From: JAFKFH01 sp017307375
Lineage (GTDB): Bacteria > Pseudomonadota > Alphaproteobacteria > Ferrovibrionales > Ferrovibrionaceae
DNA length: 64,000 bases
Reading direction: 5' to 3'
Assembly (NCBI GenBank): GCA_965229335.1
Contig: OZ245874.1
Span: 3,534,001-3,598,000 of the forward strand
Shown in pieces: positions 34,923 to 42,904 of the stretch (the stretch's first letter is position 1; every line of letters starts with the position of its first letter). The notes under the pieces are model-generated. The model saw nothing but the letters and a program-made list of their open reading frames with translations, did no database searches and had not been told where the DNA came from. Made by a program: the position numbers and the translations under genes.

Positions 34923-35659
34923 GGCATGCAGACCGTAATGTTAGATCAGTTGGTGAGTACGTCTCCGCTCTAAGGGATACCGCGTCTGAAGGATTGACTT
35001 GGTTCCGCGGGCAGGAGAAGGAGAGCTGGAGATTATTGCCTGGCCTTATAAGGCCGGGAGGCAATATTGCTGCTGAACTTACGACAATAAAAAGGTTCAA
35101 GCAAAGCGCTGCTCAATATCTTCTGAGTAGGCCGCAAGATGAGTGGGAATGGATATTCTTAATGCAGCACCATCGGGCGCCTACTAGATTGCTCGATTGG
35201 AGCGAAAATTCTATCGTAGCGCTATATTTTGCTACTTCGAGTGAAGTCTATGATGCGGAAGACGGTGCGGTGTGGTGTCTGGATCCCGTGGCATTAAATA
35301 AACTCTCCGGTCACAACCGAGCATTTGAATTAGATATTTTGGCATTTGGAATAGATCCTCAGTTGAGCGACTATTTGCCGGATCGGATAAATGAGCGTGT
35401 AAATAAGCTTAATCCTGTTGCCGCTATCGGGCCCAGAAATTCGGCGCGGATGGTGGCGCAATCCGGGACATTTACTGTAATTCATGCCGAACCAACTGCT
35501 ATAGAAGATGTTGGGGACAAAAAACATATATGGCGCTTTATTGTCCCAAAGAATTCAAAAGCGGATATCCGAAAAGAGCTTAAGCTCCTAGGAGTAACAG
35601 AGCACTCCTTATTTCCTGATCTCGATAGGGTTGCGGCCTTGGCAAAAGGATTTATCTGA
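34919..35659 (+). CDS. FRG domain-containing protein
   Basis: This 246-aa protein has the FRG signature: TWFRGQEKESWRLLPGLIRP in the N-terminal third, then LMQHHRAPTRLLDWSENSIV and ALYFA. No membrane segment is seen. FRG proteins are common in mobile and defence regions; their biochemical role is not settled. GTG 34919 overlaps the stop of the endonuclease remnant (GTGA), and its own stop overlaps the next ATG (TGATG at 35657-35661). GC content is much lower than in the chromosome. Confidence 0.85.
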   Translation: MRHADRNVRSVGEYVSALRDTASEGLTWFRGQEKESWRLLPGLIRPGGNIAAELTTIKRFKQSAAQYLLSRPQDEWEWIFLMQHHRAPTRLLDWSENSIVALYFATSSEVYDAEDGAVWCLDPVALNKLSGHNRAFELDILAFGIDPQLSDYLPDRINERVNKLNPVAAIGPRNSARMVAQSGTFTVIHAEPTAIEDVGDKKHIWRFIVPKNSKADIRKELKLLGVTEHSLFPDLDRVAALAKGFI

Positions 35660-36732
35660 TGATTTTCAATCTAGGCGCTCTCCTTAACTCGTCGGTTTGG
35701 AACGTATTTCGTCTGCGCGATCGTATCGACATGGATCCATTTTATCAGCGTGAAGGAGATGTTTGGAATCTAGAGAGAAAGCAACTACTCATTGATACCA
35801 TAATAAACGGCTTTGACGTTCCCAAAATTTATATGCACAAGTTTGGTTCTTCGGCCTCGAAACAAAATGAGGGGCTTGAGTATGCGGTTATTGATGGCAA
35901 GCAACGCTTAAGTGCAATTTGGGATTTTATTTTGGGAAAATTTGGTCTTTCGGACGAATTTTCTTACGTGAAACAGGATGGGATTAATGCTAAAGGGTAT
36001 ACTTACTCTGACCTAAGCCGGGAGTTTCCTGATATTAAGACTGATTTTGATGCCTATCATTTGAGCATCGTAACTATAGAGACCGACGATATTGAACTAA
36101 TTGAGGATATGTTTTCGCGATTGAATGAGGCGATGCCATTAAACGCCGCAGAGAAGCGAAATGCTAGGCCAGGCCCCTTGCCTGAAGCTGTTAGGAAAAT
36201 ATGTGCATTACCATTTTTTACTGCAAAAGTGCCTTTCACCAATAAGCGATACCGTCATTTTGATCTCGCTGCTAAAATGTTATTTTTGTCTAGTAGAGAC
36301 TTGGTTGCTGATACAAAGAAGGCATATATAGATAAATTTTTCGAACTTCACCGGGAATCATCTGATGTCGCTGTAGAAAAGTATTTTGCTAAAGCTTGTG
36401 CATCTATAGGTGCCATGGCGGCGGTGTTCGTGGACAGAGACCCTCTGATTAGGTCGGCCGGGATGATAATTCTATATTTTTCTCTTTTTGAGCGCGCGAT
36501 CGATTCAAATAATACTTCAGTTATCACTAGGCCGCTGTTGGAGAAGTTTGAAGAGTTACGCAAAGAAAATCGGCTAAAGGCTGAAAAGGATATCGCATCT
36601 GCTGACTATAAACTTTTGGAATTTGATCGCTATACTCAGTCACCTAATGATGCAGTCGCGATGCGATTTAGGTTAGCTGTGATAGATGGATTGTTGTTTG
36701 GTGGAAAATTCGGATTTGATTTCCCGGAGTGA
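35659..36732 (+). CDS. DUF262 domain protein
   Basis: This 357-aa protein shows DUF262 features: FYQREGDVWNLERKQLLIDT, then NGFDVPKIYMHKF, and the nucleotide-binding-type motif VIDGKQRLSAIWDF in place of the usual DGQQR. The middle (MFSRLNEAMPLNAAEKRNA) is also typical. DUF262 is the N-terminal domain of GmrSD type IV restriction enzymes. Here no C-terminal DUF1524 HNH nuclease is seen, so it may act with the FRG protein, with which it is translationally coupled. It is AT-rich and foreign in composition. Confidence 0.85.
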   Translation: MIFNLGALLNSSVWNVFRLRDRIDMDPFYQREGDVWNLERKQLLIDTIINGFDVPKIYMHKFGSSASKQNEGLEYAVIDGKQRLSAIWDFILGKFGLSDEFSYVKQDGINAKGYTYSDLSREFPDIKTDFDAYHLSIVTIETDDIELIEDMFSRLNEAMPLNAAEKRNARPGPLPEAVRKICALPFFTAKVPFTNKRYRHFDLAAKMLFLSSRDLVADTKKAYIDKFFELHRESSDVAVEKYFAKACASIGAMAAVFVDRDPLIRSAGMIILYFSLFERAIDSNNTSVITRPLLEKFEELRKENRLKAEKDIASADYKLLEFDRYTQSPNDAVAMRFRLAVIDGLLFGGKFGFDFPE

Positions 36733-37038
36733 TTCTTGATTGTGTTACAGGGTCACGACATCTGGGAACTTATCTCCGAGGCGGTCGACGGGGGCCGCAT
36801 CCCCTATTCCAACCGCGCCCCGATGCGTTCATGGTCTTCATCGCCAAACATCGCCTGACCTACGAACGAATCCGCAGCCGCCGGTTAATTTGTTGTGGCG
36901 ACCATAACTGGCGCGAACCCGGCTACTTGCCGCGAGCATCGCGCGATGGGAGTTTGCGTCCGCTCCGGGCTTGCTATCTCCACAAACGAATATAACGCCG
37001 ATATAGCCACCGTCCTATAGCACTGCTACACTCCACCC
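36733..37038. other. Right edge of the accessory island, no gene recognised
   Basis: GC content rises again over this 306-bp stretch. The frame from 36729 to 36995 reads across it but shows no family features; another frame gives GHDIWELISEAVDGGRIPYS before a stop. It may be a decayed gene end at the island junction. The TetR promoter is probably in the last 60 bp. Confidence 0.4.
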
Positions 37039-37614
37039 ATGGACACAAAATCAGCCATGGTCGCGGCCGCCCTGGCTCTCATCGAGGAGGGCGGCGAGGC
37101 GCATTTCTCGACGCGGGCGGTCTGCGAGATCGCCAAGGTGAGGGCGCCCACGCTCTATCATCATTTCCAGAGCGCCGATGGCCTGCTGAGCGCGGCCATC
37201 GCCGAAGCGTTCGAGCAGTTCCTGGCGGCGAAGCGGGCGGCGATCCGGTCGGCCGATCCAGTCGCGGCGCTGGTCGAAGGCTGGGACAACTATGTCGGCT
37301 TCGCCGCGGCGCGGCCGCGCCTCTATGCGGCGATGATGGCGCGGTTCCTCTCCGGCGCCGATCTGCCGGCGGCCCGCGAGGGGCAGGCGATGCTGCGCCA
37401 CCGCATCGCGCAGATCGAGGCGGCCGGGCGGCTGGCGCTCGCGCCCGAGGCGGCGGTGCAGGTCATCTGGGCCTCGGTCAATGCCGCCGCCATGCTGTTC
37501 GTCAGCCCCACGCTGCAGCCCGGCGTCGGCATGGCGCCACCCGATCCCGCCACCGTCGCCCGGCTGCGCGACGGCGCCGTGCAGGCGATCTGCACATCGG
37601 CTTCACCGGGGTAG
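37039..37614 (+). CDS. TetR family transcriptional regulator
   Basis: This 191-aa repressor has an N-terminal helix-turn-helix reading FSTRAVCEIAKVRAPTLYHH (about 27-46), followed by FQSADGLLSAAIAEAF. The C-terminal part is a helical ligand domain of the TetR_C type. It stops 4 bp before the epimerase gene, so both are probably co-transcribed and autoregulated. The ligand is not predictable. Confidence 0.92.
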   Translation: MDTKSAMVAAALALIEEGGEAHFSTRAVCEIAKVRAPTLYHHFQSADGLLSAAIAEAFEQFLAAKRAAIRSADPVAALVEGWDNYVGFAAARPRLYAAMMARFLSGADLPAAREGQAMLRHRIAQIEAAGRLALAPEAAVQVIWASVNAAAMLFVSPTLQPGVGMAPPDPATVARLRDGAVQAICTSASPG

Positions 37615-37618
37615 ATCC

Positions 37619-38587
37619 ATGAAAATCCTTGTTACCGGCGGATCCGGTTTTCTCGGCTCGCGCCTCGTGCCCAGGCTGGTGGCCGCCGGCCATCAGGTGT
37701 TCGCCCTGGCCCGCTCGGCCGCGGCCGACGGCAAGCTGCGGGCGCTCGGCGCGCTGCCGGTGCGCGGCGACCTCGACCTTCCCGGCGGCATGGCGCTGCC
37801 GCCGGTCGAGGCGGTGATCCACCTGGCCGCCCATTTCCACCTGGCCGGTCCGCGCGCGCCGTTCTTCCAGGTCAATGTCGACGGCACCAAGGCGCTGCTG
37901 CAGGCGGCGCAGGCGGCGGGCGCCTCATCCTTCATCTATCTGACCGCCGCCGCCGTCATCATGGACGACAGCGGCTCGCCGATCCGCCATGCCGACGAGC
38001 GGGCGCCGACCTTTCCCGACAGTTTCTCGCCCTATATCGCCAGCAAGGCGACCAGCGAGGCCGGCGTTCTCGCCGCCAACCGGCCGGGCTTTCGCACCAT
38101 CGCCCTGCGTCCGCCGGGCATCTGGGGGCCGGGCGATGCGTTCAGCCGCAACATTCCCCAGGCGATCCGCTCGGGGCAGTTCGCCTTCATCGCGCGCGGC
38201 GACTATCCCTATTCCACCTGCCATGTCGACAATGTCGTCGAGGCGCTGATCCTCGCCCTCGATCGCGGCGAAGGCGGCCGGGCCTATTTCATCCGCGATC
38301 CCGAGGACACGACGTTCCGCGGCTTCATCGACGGGCTGGCGCAGTTGCAGGGCCTGTCGATCGCCAGACTGCGCTCGGTGCCCTACGGCATGGCCTTCTT
38401 CATGGGGCGCATGATGGAACTGGGCGCCAGGCTGCGGCGGTCGGACCAGCCCCCGGCCCTGACCCGCACGATGGTGCGGCTGATCGGCCGCGAATTCACC
38501 ATCGACGACAGCGCCGCGCGGCGCGAACTGGGTTATGTCGGCACGGTCTCGCGGGCGGCGGGGCTGGCGTCCTACGGCGCGGGTTAG
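37619..38587 (+). CDS. NAD(P)-dependent epimerase/dehydratase family protein
   Basis: This 322-aa extended SDR has the N-terminal Rossmann motif VTGGSGFLGSRLVPRL and the catalytic pair in SPYIASKAT (YxxxK). LRPPGIWGPGDAFSRNIPQA fits the sugar/steroid dehydrogenase-like branch. ATG 37619 is 4 bp after the TetR stop. A longer frame that overlaps TetR is not used. The substrate is unknown. Confidence 0.9.
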   Translation: MKILVTGGSGFLGSRLVPRLVAAGHQVFALARSAAADGKLRALGALPVRGDLDLPGGMALPPVEAVIHLAAHFHLAGPRAPFFQVNVDGTKALLQAAQAAGASSFIYLTAAAVIMDDSGSPIRHADERAPTFPDSFSPYIASKATSEAGVLAANRPGFRTIALRPPGIWGPGDAFSRNIPQAIRSGQFAFIARGDYPYSTCHVDNVVEALILALDRGEGGRAYFIRDPEDTTFRGFIDGLAQLQGLSIARLRSVPYGMAFFMGRMMELGARLRRSDQPPALTRTMVRLIGREFTIDDSAARRELGYVGTVSRAAGLASYGAG

Positions 38588-38607
38588 TCAGCCGCAAACA
38601 GGGCGAT

Positions 38608-38645
38608 CGGCCCCGGCCTGAAGGCGCCGTCAGGTTTCGGGGCCG
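38608..38645. terminator. Possible bidirectional terminator
   Basis: CGGCCCCG (38608-38615) and CGGGGCCG (38638-38645) can pair in the 61-bp gap between convergent genes. The 22-nt loop and lack of a T tract make it weak. Confidence 0.35.
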
Positions 38646-38648
38646 CCG

Positions 38649-39059
38649 TCAGCCGGCGGGCAGGTCGTCGGCGGCTTCGCCGCCACGGGTGGCGGCGTCG
38701 CGCCGGCCGGCCCAGGTCAGCAGGGCGTCGAGGGCGGGGCACAGCGCCTGGCCCCAGTCGGTCAGGCCGTATTCGACCTTGGGCGGCACCTGGTGATGCA
38801 CGATGCGGCGGACGACGCCGTCCTGCTCCATCTGCCGCAACTGCTGGATCAGCATCTTCTGCGACACGGCGGGGATGGCGCGTTCGAGGTCGGAGAAGCG
38901 CAGCAGCTTGCCGCCGAACAGGTGGAACAGGATCACCAGCTTCCAGCGGCCCTCGAGAATCTTCAGCGCCTGTTCGACACCCGCGGCCGCGGTGACCGGG
39001 GTCAGCGCCTCGGGCTTACTTTCAGGTGAGTACCTTACTTTTTCGTCGGTTCTTGTCAT
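38649..39059 (-). CDS. HxlR family transcriptional regulator
   Basis: This 136-aa winged-helix protein shows ALKILEGRWKLVILFHLFGG, then LRFSDLERAIPAVSQKMLIQ and LRQMEQDGVVRRIVHHQVPP, all typical of HxlR. The position that often holds a sensing Cys before this core reads TPVT here; the only Cys is near the C-terminus. It is divergent from an SDR gene, 64 bp between starts, which it probably controls. TTACTTT-type repeats lie over its first codons. Confidence 0.93.
   Translation of the reverse strand: MTRTDEKVRYSPESKPEALTPVTAAAGVEQALKILEGRWKLVILFHLFGGKLLRFSDLERAIPAVSQKMLIQQLRQMEQDGVVRRIVHHQVPPKVEYGLTDWGQALCPALDALLTWAGRRDAATRGGEAADDLPAG
39016..39042. promoter_or_regulatory. CTTACTTT direct repeats over the hxlR-like start region
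   Basis: CTTACTTT occurs at 39015-39022 and CTTACTTTT at 39034-39042, with AGGTGAGTACC between them. The AT-rich segment lies inside the first 15 codons of the regulator gene and facing the SDR promoter. It could be an HxlR operator. Confidence 0.35.
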
Positions 39060-39123
39060 TCGGGCAGGCTAGCGCCTAAGTCTGGTCCGATCAATTCGTC
39101 GTTCCCGAACCGGAGAGCCCCCC

Positions 39124-39948
39124 ATGACCGTCGATCTGCCTGAACCCGCCGTGCCGCCTCATCCGACGCGCTTCGATCTGGGGCTGGCCGGGCGCCGCGC
39201 GCTGGTCACCGGCGGCACGCAAGGGCTGGGGGCGGCGGTGGTCGCGGTGCTGGCCGGGGCGGGCGCCACGGTCCTGGCCGCGGCGCGCGCTATCCCTGAG
39301 GCGGTGCCGGCCGGGGTGCGCTTCGTCGCCGCCGACCTGTCGCGGCCCGAGGGCTGCGCGGTGCTGGCCGGGGCGGTGGCCGACCAGCTCGGCGGCATCG
39401 ACATCCTCGTCCATGTGCTGGGCGGGTCGAGCGCGCCGGGCGGCGGTTTCGCCGCACTCGACGACGGCGAATGGGCGCGGGCGCTGGACCTGAACCTGAT
39501 GGCGGCGGTGCGGCTCGATCGCGCGCTGCTGCCGGGGATGATCGGGCAGGGGGCGGGCGTGATCGTCCATGTCACCTCGATCCAGCACCGGCTGCCCCTG
39601 CCGGAATCGACCACCGCCTATGCGGCGGCCAAGGCGGCGCTGTCGACCTACAGCAAGAGCCTGTCGAAGGAGGTGGCGCCGCAGGGGATCCGGGTCAACC
39701 GGGTCTCGCCCGGCTGGATCGAGACCGAGGCGGCGGTGAAGCTGGCCCGGCGGCTGGCCGATCACGCGGGCACCGACTACGAGGGCGGCCAGCGGATCAT
39801 CATGCAGTCGCTGGGCGGCATCCCGCTCGGCCGCCCGGCCCGGCCGGCCGAGGTGGCCGACCTCATCGCCTTCCTGGTGTCGGACCGGGCCGGCGCCATC
39901 ACCGGCGCCGAATACGTCATCGACGGCGGCACGATCCCGACGGCCTGA
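39124..39948 (+). CDS. SDR family oxidoreductase
   Basis: This 274-aa classical short-chain dehydrogenase has the cofactor motif VTGGTQGLGAAVVAVL, the catalytic Ser in HVTSIQHRLPLPES and the Tyr/Lys pair in YAAAKAALSTYSKSLSKE. The C-terminus reads ITGAEYVIDGGTIPTA, the normal family ending. It is divergent from the HxlR regulator, a common arrangement for inducible oxidoreductases. The substrate is unknown. Confidence 0.93.
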   Translation: MTVDLPEPAVPPHPTRFDLGLAGRRALVTGGTQGLGAAVVAVLAGAGATVLAAARAIPEAVPAGVRFVAADLSRPEGCAVLAGAVADQLGGIDILVHVLGGSSAPGGGFAALDDGEWARALDLNLMAAVRLDRALLPGMIGQGAGVIVHVTSIQHRLPLPESTTAYAAAKAALSTYSKSLSKEVAPQGIRVNRVSPGWIETEAAVKLARRLADHAGTDYEGGQRIIMQSLGGIPLGRPARPAEVADLIAFLVSDRAGAITGAEYVIDGGTIPTA

Positions 39949-40008
39949 CCCTGTGTAACGGCGGGCAGGGGCTTGCGCGACCATGGGAACATATGTAGAA
40001 CATTGACC

Positions 40009-41241
40009 ATGCCCAAGTCCCTGCGCGACCGGCTCGCCATCCTCTCCGATGCCGCCAAGTACGACGCATCCTGCGCCTCCAGCGGCACCACGCGGCGGGC
40101 GTCGTCGCGGTCGGGCGGGCTCGGCTCGACCGAGGGGTCGGGCATCTGCCATGCCTATGCGCCCGATGGCCGCTGCATCTCGCTGCTGAAGATCCTGCTG
40201 ACCAATTTCTGCGTCTATGACTGCGCCTACTGCATCAACCGGTCGTCGAGCAATGTCGAGCGGGCGCGGTTCACATCGGACGAGGTGGTCTGGCTGACGC
40301 TCGAGTTCTATCGCCGCAACTATATCGAGGGGCTGTTCCTGTCGTCGGGCATCGTGCGGTCGTCCGACCATACGATGGAGCAGATGGTGCAGGTGGCCCG
40401 CGCGCTGCGCATCACCCACGATTTCCGCGGCTATATCCATCTGAAGACCATCCCCGAGGCCTCGCCGGCGCTGATCGAGCAGGCCGGGCTCTATGCCGAC
40501 CGGCTGTCGATCAACATCGAACTGCCGACCGACAGCGGCATCGCCGCCCTGGCCCCGGAAAAGCGGCCCGAGGGCATCCGCGGCGCCATGGCGGGGCTGC
40601 GCCTGCGCATCGAGGAGGCGGCCGAGCCCACGCTGGTCCGCCGCCGCACCCGGCGCTTCGCCCCGGCGGGGCAGTCGACGCAGATGATCGTCGGGGCCGA
40701 CGGCGCCTCCGATGCCACCATCCTCGGCACCTCGGCGCGGCTCTATGGCGGCTACGGCCTGCGGCGGGTCTATTATTCGGCGTTCAGCCCGATCCCCGAT
40801 GCCTCGTCGCGCCTGCCGCCGGCGCGGCCGCCGCTGATGCGCGAACATCGCCTCTACCAGGCCGACTGGCTCTACCGCTTCTACGGCTTCACCATCGCGG
40901 AGGTCACGGCCGGCCGGCCCGACGGCATGCTCGACCTCGATCTCGACCCCAAGCTCGCCTGGGCGCTGGCCCATCGCGAGCGCTTCCCGGTCGACGTCAA
41001 CCGCGCCCCGCGCGACCTGCTGCTGCGCGTGCCGGGGCTGGGCGTGCGCGCGGTCGAGGCGATCCTGTCGGCGCGGCGCCAGCGCCGGCTGCGGCTCGAC
41101 GATCTCGGCCGGCTGCGCGTCGCGCTGACGAAGGTGCGGCCGTTCGTCGTGGCCGAGGGGTGGACGCCGCTGCGCCTGATCGACCGCGCCGACCTCGCCG
41201 CCCTGGTCGCCCCGCCGGCCGACCAGCTCAGCCTGTTCTAG
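40009..41241 (+). CDS. Putative DNA modification/repair radical SAM protein
   Basis: This 410-aa protein has the radical-SAM cluster motif NFCVYDCAYCINR (Cys68, Cys72, Cys75). The N-terminus (KSLRDRLAILSDAAKYDASC) and the C-terminal helix-hairpin-helix (VPGLGVRAVEAILSARRQRR) match the TIGR03916 family, which is normally encoded next to a udgX-type uracil-DNA-binding gene. Here that partner lies 3.5 kb downstream at 44718. ATG 40009 is chosen over TTG 39973 because the family's conserved N-terminus begins there. The reaction catalysed is not known. Confidence 0.9.
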   Translation: MPKSLRDRLAILSDAAKYDASCASSGTTRRASSRSGGLGSTEGSGICHAYAPDGRCISLLKILLTNFCVYDCAYCINRSSSNVERARFTSDEVVWLTLEFYRRNYIEGLFLSSGIVRSSDHTMEQMVQVARALRITHDFRGYIHLKTIPEASPALIEQAGLYADRLSINIELPTDSGIAALAPEKRPEGIRGAMAGLRLRIEEAAEPTLVRRRTRRFAPAGQSTQMIVGADGASDATILGTSARLYGGYGLRRVYYSAFSPIPDASSRLPPARPPLMREHRLYQADWLYRFYGFTIAEVTAGRPDGMLDLDLDPKLAWALAHRERFPVDVNRAPRDLLLRVPGLGVRAVEAILSARRQRRLRLDDLGRLRVALTKVRPFVVAEGWTPLRLIDRADLAALVAPPADQLSLF

Positions 41242-41449
41242 CGGCCCCTTGGCGCATTTTAGATTGTATTTGACGCCGGTAACATAATCATCGATAGTGC
41301 AGCCATTGGGGGTATTGATCTCCCTGATGTCGCGCATAGGGTCGGTAACGCGTCGTGCCGCGCCACCTTCCGCGCGGCGGCGTCGCCCCATGCCCGGCAC
41401 CCGGCCAGGTCGGTGAACCTCCGGAACTGCCGAACCGAGGGGATGGGCC
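41242..41449. other. Intergenic region before the GloVer-repeat gene
   Basis: The first 100 bp are AT-richer than the surroundings and may hold the promoter. A minus-strand frame beginning at 41337 reads MRDIREINTPNGCTIDDYVT, but it runs into the antisense of the radical SAM gene. No clear gene is supported. Confidence 0.35.
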
Positions 41450-42904
41450 ATGACGCAACGCCATGCGACCGCCGATACCGCAAACGTCGTCTTCACCAAG
41501 CTCTACGACTTCAACCCCAACGATTTCGCCAGCGGCTACAACCCGAACGGCCGGCTGATCGCCGATATCGCCGGCAATCTCTACGGTGTCGCGCTCTATG
41601 GCGGCCATGCGCCGAACGATAATCCGCTGGGCGGCGGCGTCGTCTACTCGCTGGGCCGGGCAGCCGGCGGCGGCTACCACTATCATGTCCTGCACGTCTT
41701 CCAGGGCGGGCCCGGCGATGGGGCGCGACCGGTCGGCGGGTTGACGATGGATGGGGCCGGCGACCTCTACGGCACCACCGCCGCCGGCGGATCGGGCTGG
41801 ACCGGCACGGTGTTCAAGCTGACGCCGGCCTCGGCGGCGGCGGCGGCCGACATCACCATCCTCTACGATTTCACGGCCGTGTCGAAATCGGGCATCAATG
41901 CCGACGGCGCCGCCCCGAACAGCAGCCTGCTCATCGACATCCACGGCACGCTGTTCGGCACCACCAGCAGCGGCGGGGCCAATGGCGGCGGCACGGTCTT
42001 CAGCCTGACCCGGCAGACCGACGGGACCTACCGCTTCGCCACGCTGCACGACTTCGCCGCGCCGCAGGGCTACGACGACACCACCGGCGGGCTGGTCATG
42101 GACGGGTCGGGAAACCTCTACGGGCTGAAGGCCGCCGGCGGCGCCTATGGCTCGGGCGAAATCTTCGGGCTGTTCCTGTCGGGCGGTTCCTATTCCTATC
42201 AGTCGCTCTACAGTTTTCCCCAGATCGACGATACCCGCGCCCTGCCGTTCGGCAGCCTGGCCATCGACGCGGCCGGGGTGCTCTACGGCACCACCAACGA
42301 AGGCGGCGAGGATCTCTCCGGCACGGTGTTCAGCTATCCCGGCGGCTCGTCGCCGGCCACCCCCACCACGCTGCATCGCTTCAACGACGTGACCGGCCCG
42401 TCCGCCCCGGATGCCGGGGTGACCATCGATGCCGCCGGCACGCTGTTCGGCACGGCCTCCTACAGTGCGACGGGCAACGGCGCGGTCTATCGGCTGACCC
42501 CGAACGGCGACGGCAGCTACACCTACGCCACGCTGTTCGAGTTCACCGAGTTCAAGCGCCAGGGCGACGCGCCGGAAAGCCCCCTGCTGCTCGACCGGGT
42601 CGGCCATCTGTTCGGCACCACGGTCGAGGGCGGCGGCGATCTCGGCGGGGTGGTCTTCCGCATCGGCGAGACCGCCGAGGCGATCGCGGTGATGGAGGCC
42701 GGGGTGGTGCTGCAGGTCATCGTCACCCGCCCGGGTCGCGGCTACAGCACGCCGCCGACGGTGTCGATCACCCCGCCGGCCAACGGGATGACCGCCCAGG
42801 CGGTGGCGACAGTCGACCACGGTTCGGTCACCGCCGTCACCGTCACCAACCCGGGCAGCGGCTATGACTTCGGCCCCCAGGTCGGCTTCACCCCGCCCGG
42901 CTGA
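41450..42904 (+). CDS. GloVer-type tandem repeat protein
   Basis: This 484-aa protein contains about seven to nine copies of a motif of the form G-L--D--G-LYGTT--GG--G-GTVF-L, for example DGAGDLYGTTAAGGSGWTGT and DIHGTLFGTTSSGG. This is the GloVer repeat, predicted to form a beta-propeller-like structure. The last 80 residues differ and carry two GRGYSTPPTVSI / GSGYDFGPQVGF units. There is no signal peptide or membrane anchor, although such proteins are often exported. The sigma-factor gene follows convergently with no gap. Confidence 0.8.
   Translation: MTQRHATADTANVVFTKLYDFNPNDFASGYNPNGRLIADIAGNLYGVALYGGHAPNDNPLGGGVVYSLGRAAGGGYHYHVLHVFQGGPGDGARPVGGLTMDGAGDLYGTTAAGGSGWTGTVFKLTPASAAAAADITILYDFTAVSKSGINADGAAPNSSLLIDIHGTLFGTTSSGGANGGGTVFSLTRQTDGTYRFATLHDFAAPQGYDDTTGGLVMDGSGNLYGLKAAGGAYGSGEIFGLFLSGGSYSYQSLYSFPQIDDTRALPFGSLAIDAAGVLYGTTNEGGEDLSGTVFSYPGGSSPATPTTLHRFNDVTGPSAPDAGVTIDAAGTLFGTASYSATGNGAVYRLTPNGDGSYTYATLFEFTEFKRQGDAPESPLLLDRVGHLFGTTVEGGGDLGGVVFRIGETAEAIAVMEAGVVLQVIVTRPGRGYSTPPTVSITPPANGMTAQAVATVDHGSVTAVTVTNPGSGYDFGPQVGFTPPG

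Noticed and set aside
36729..36995. 88-codon frame after the DUF262 gene
   Set aside because: The product is Arg-rich with no family features and overlaps the DUF262 stop; it is treated as junction DNA.
41241..41337. Minus-strand small frame starting MRDIREINTP
   Set aside because: It continues into the antisense of the radical SAM gene and has no supported stop of its own.
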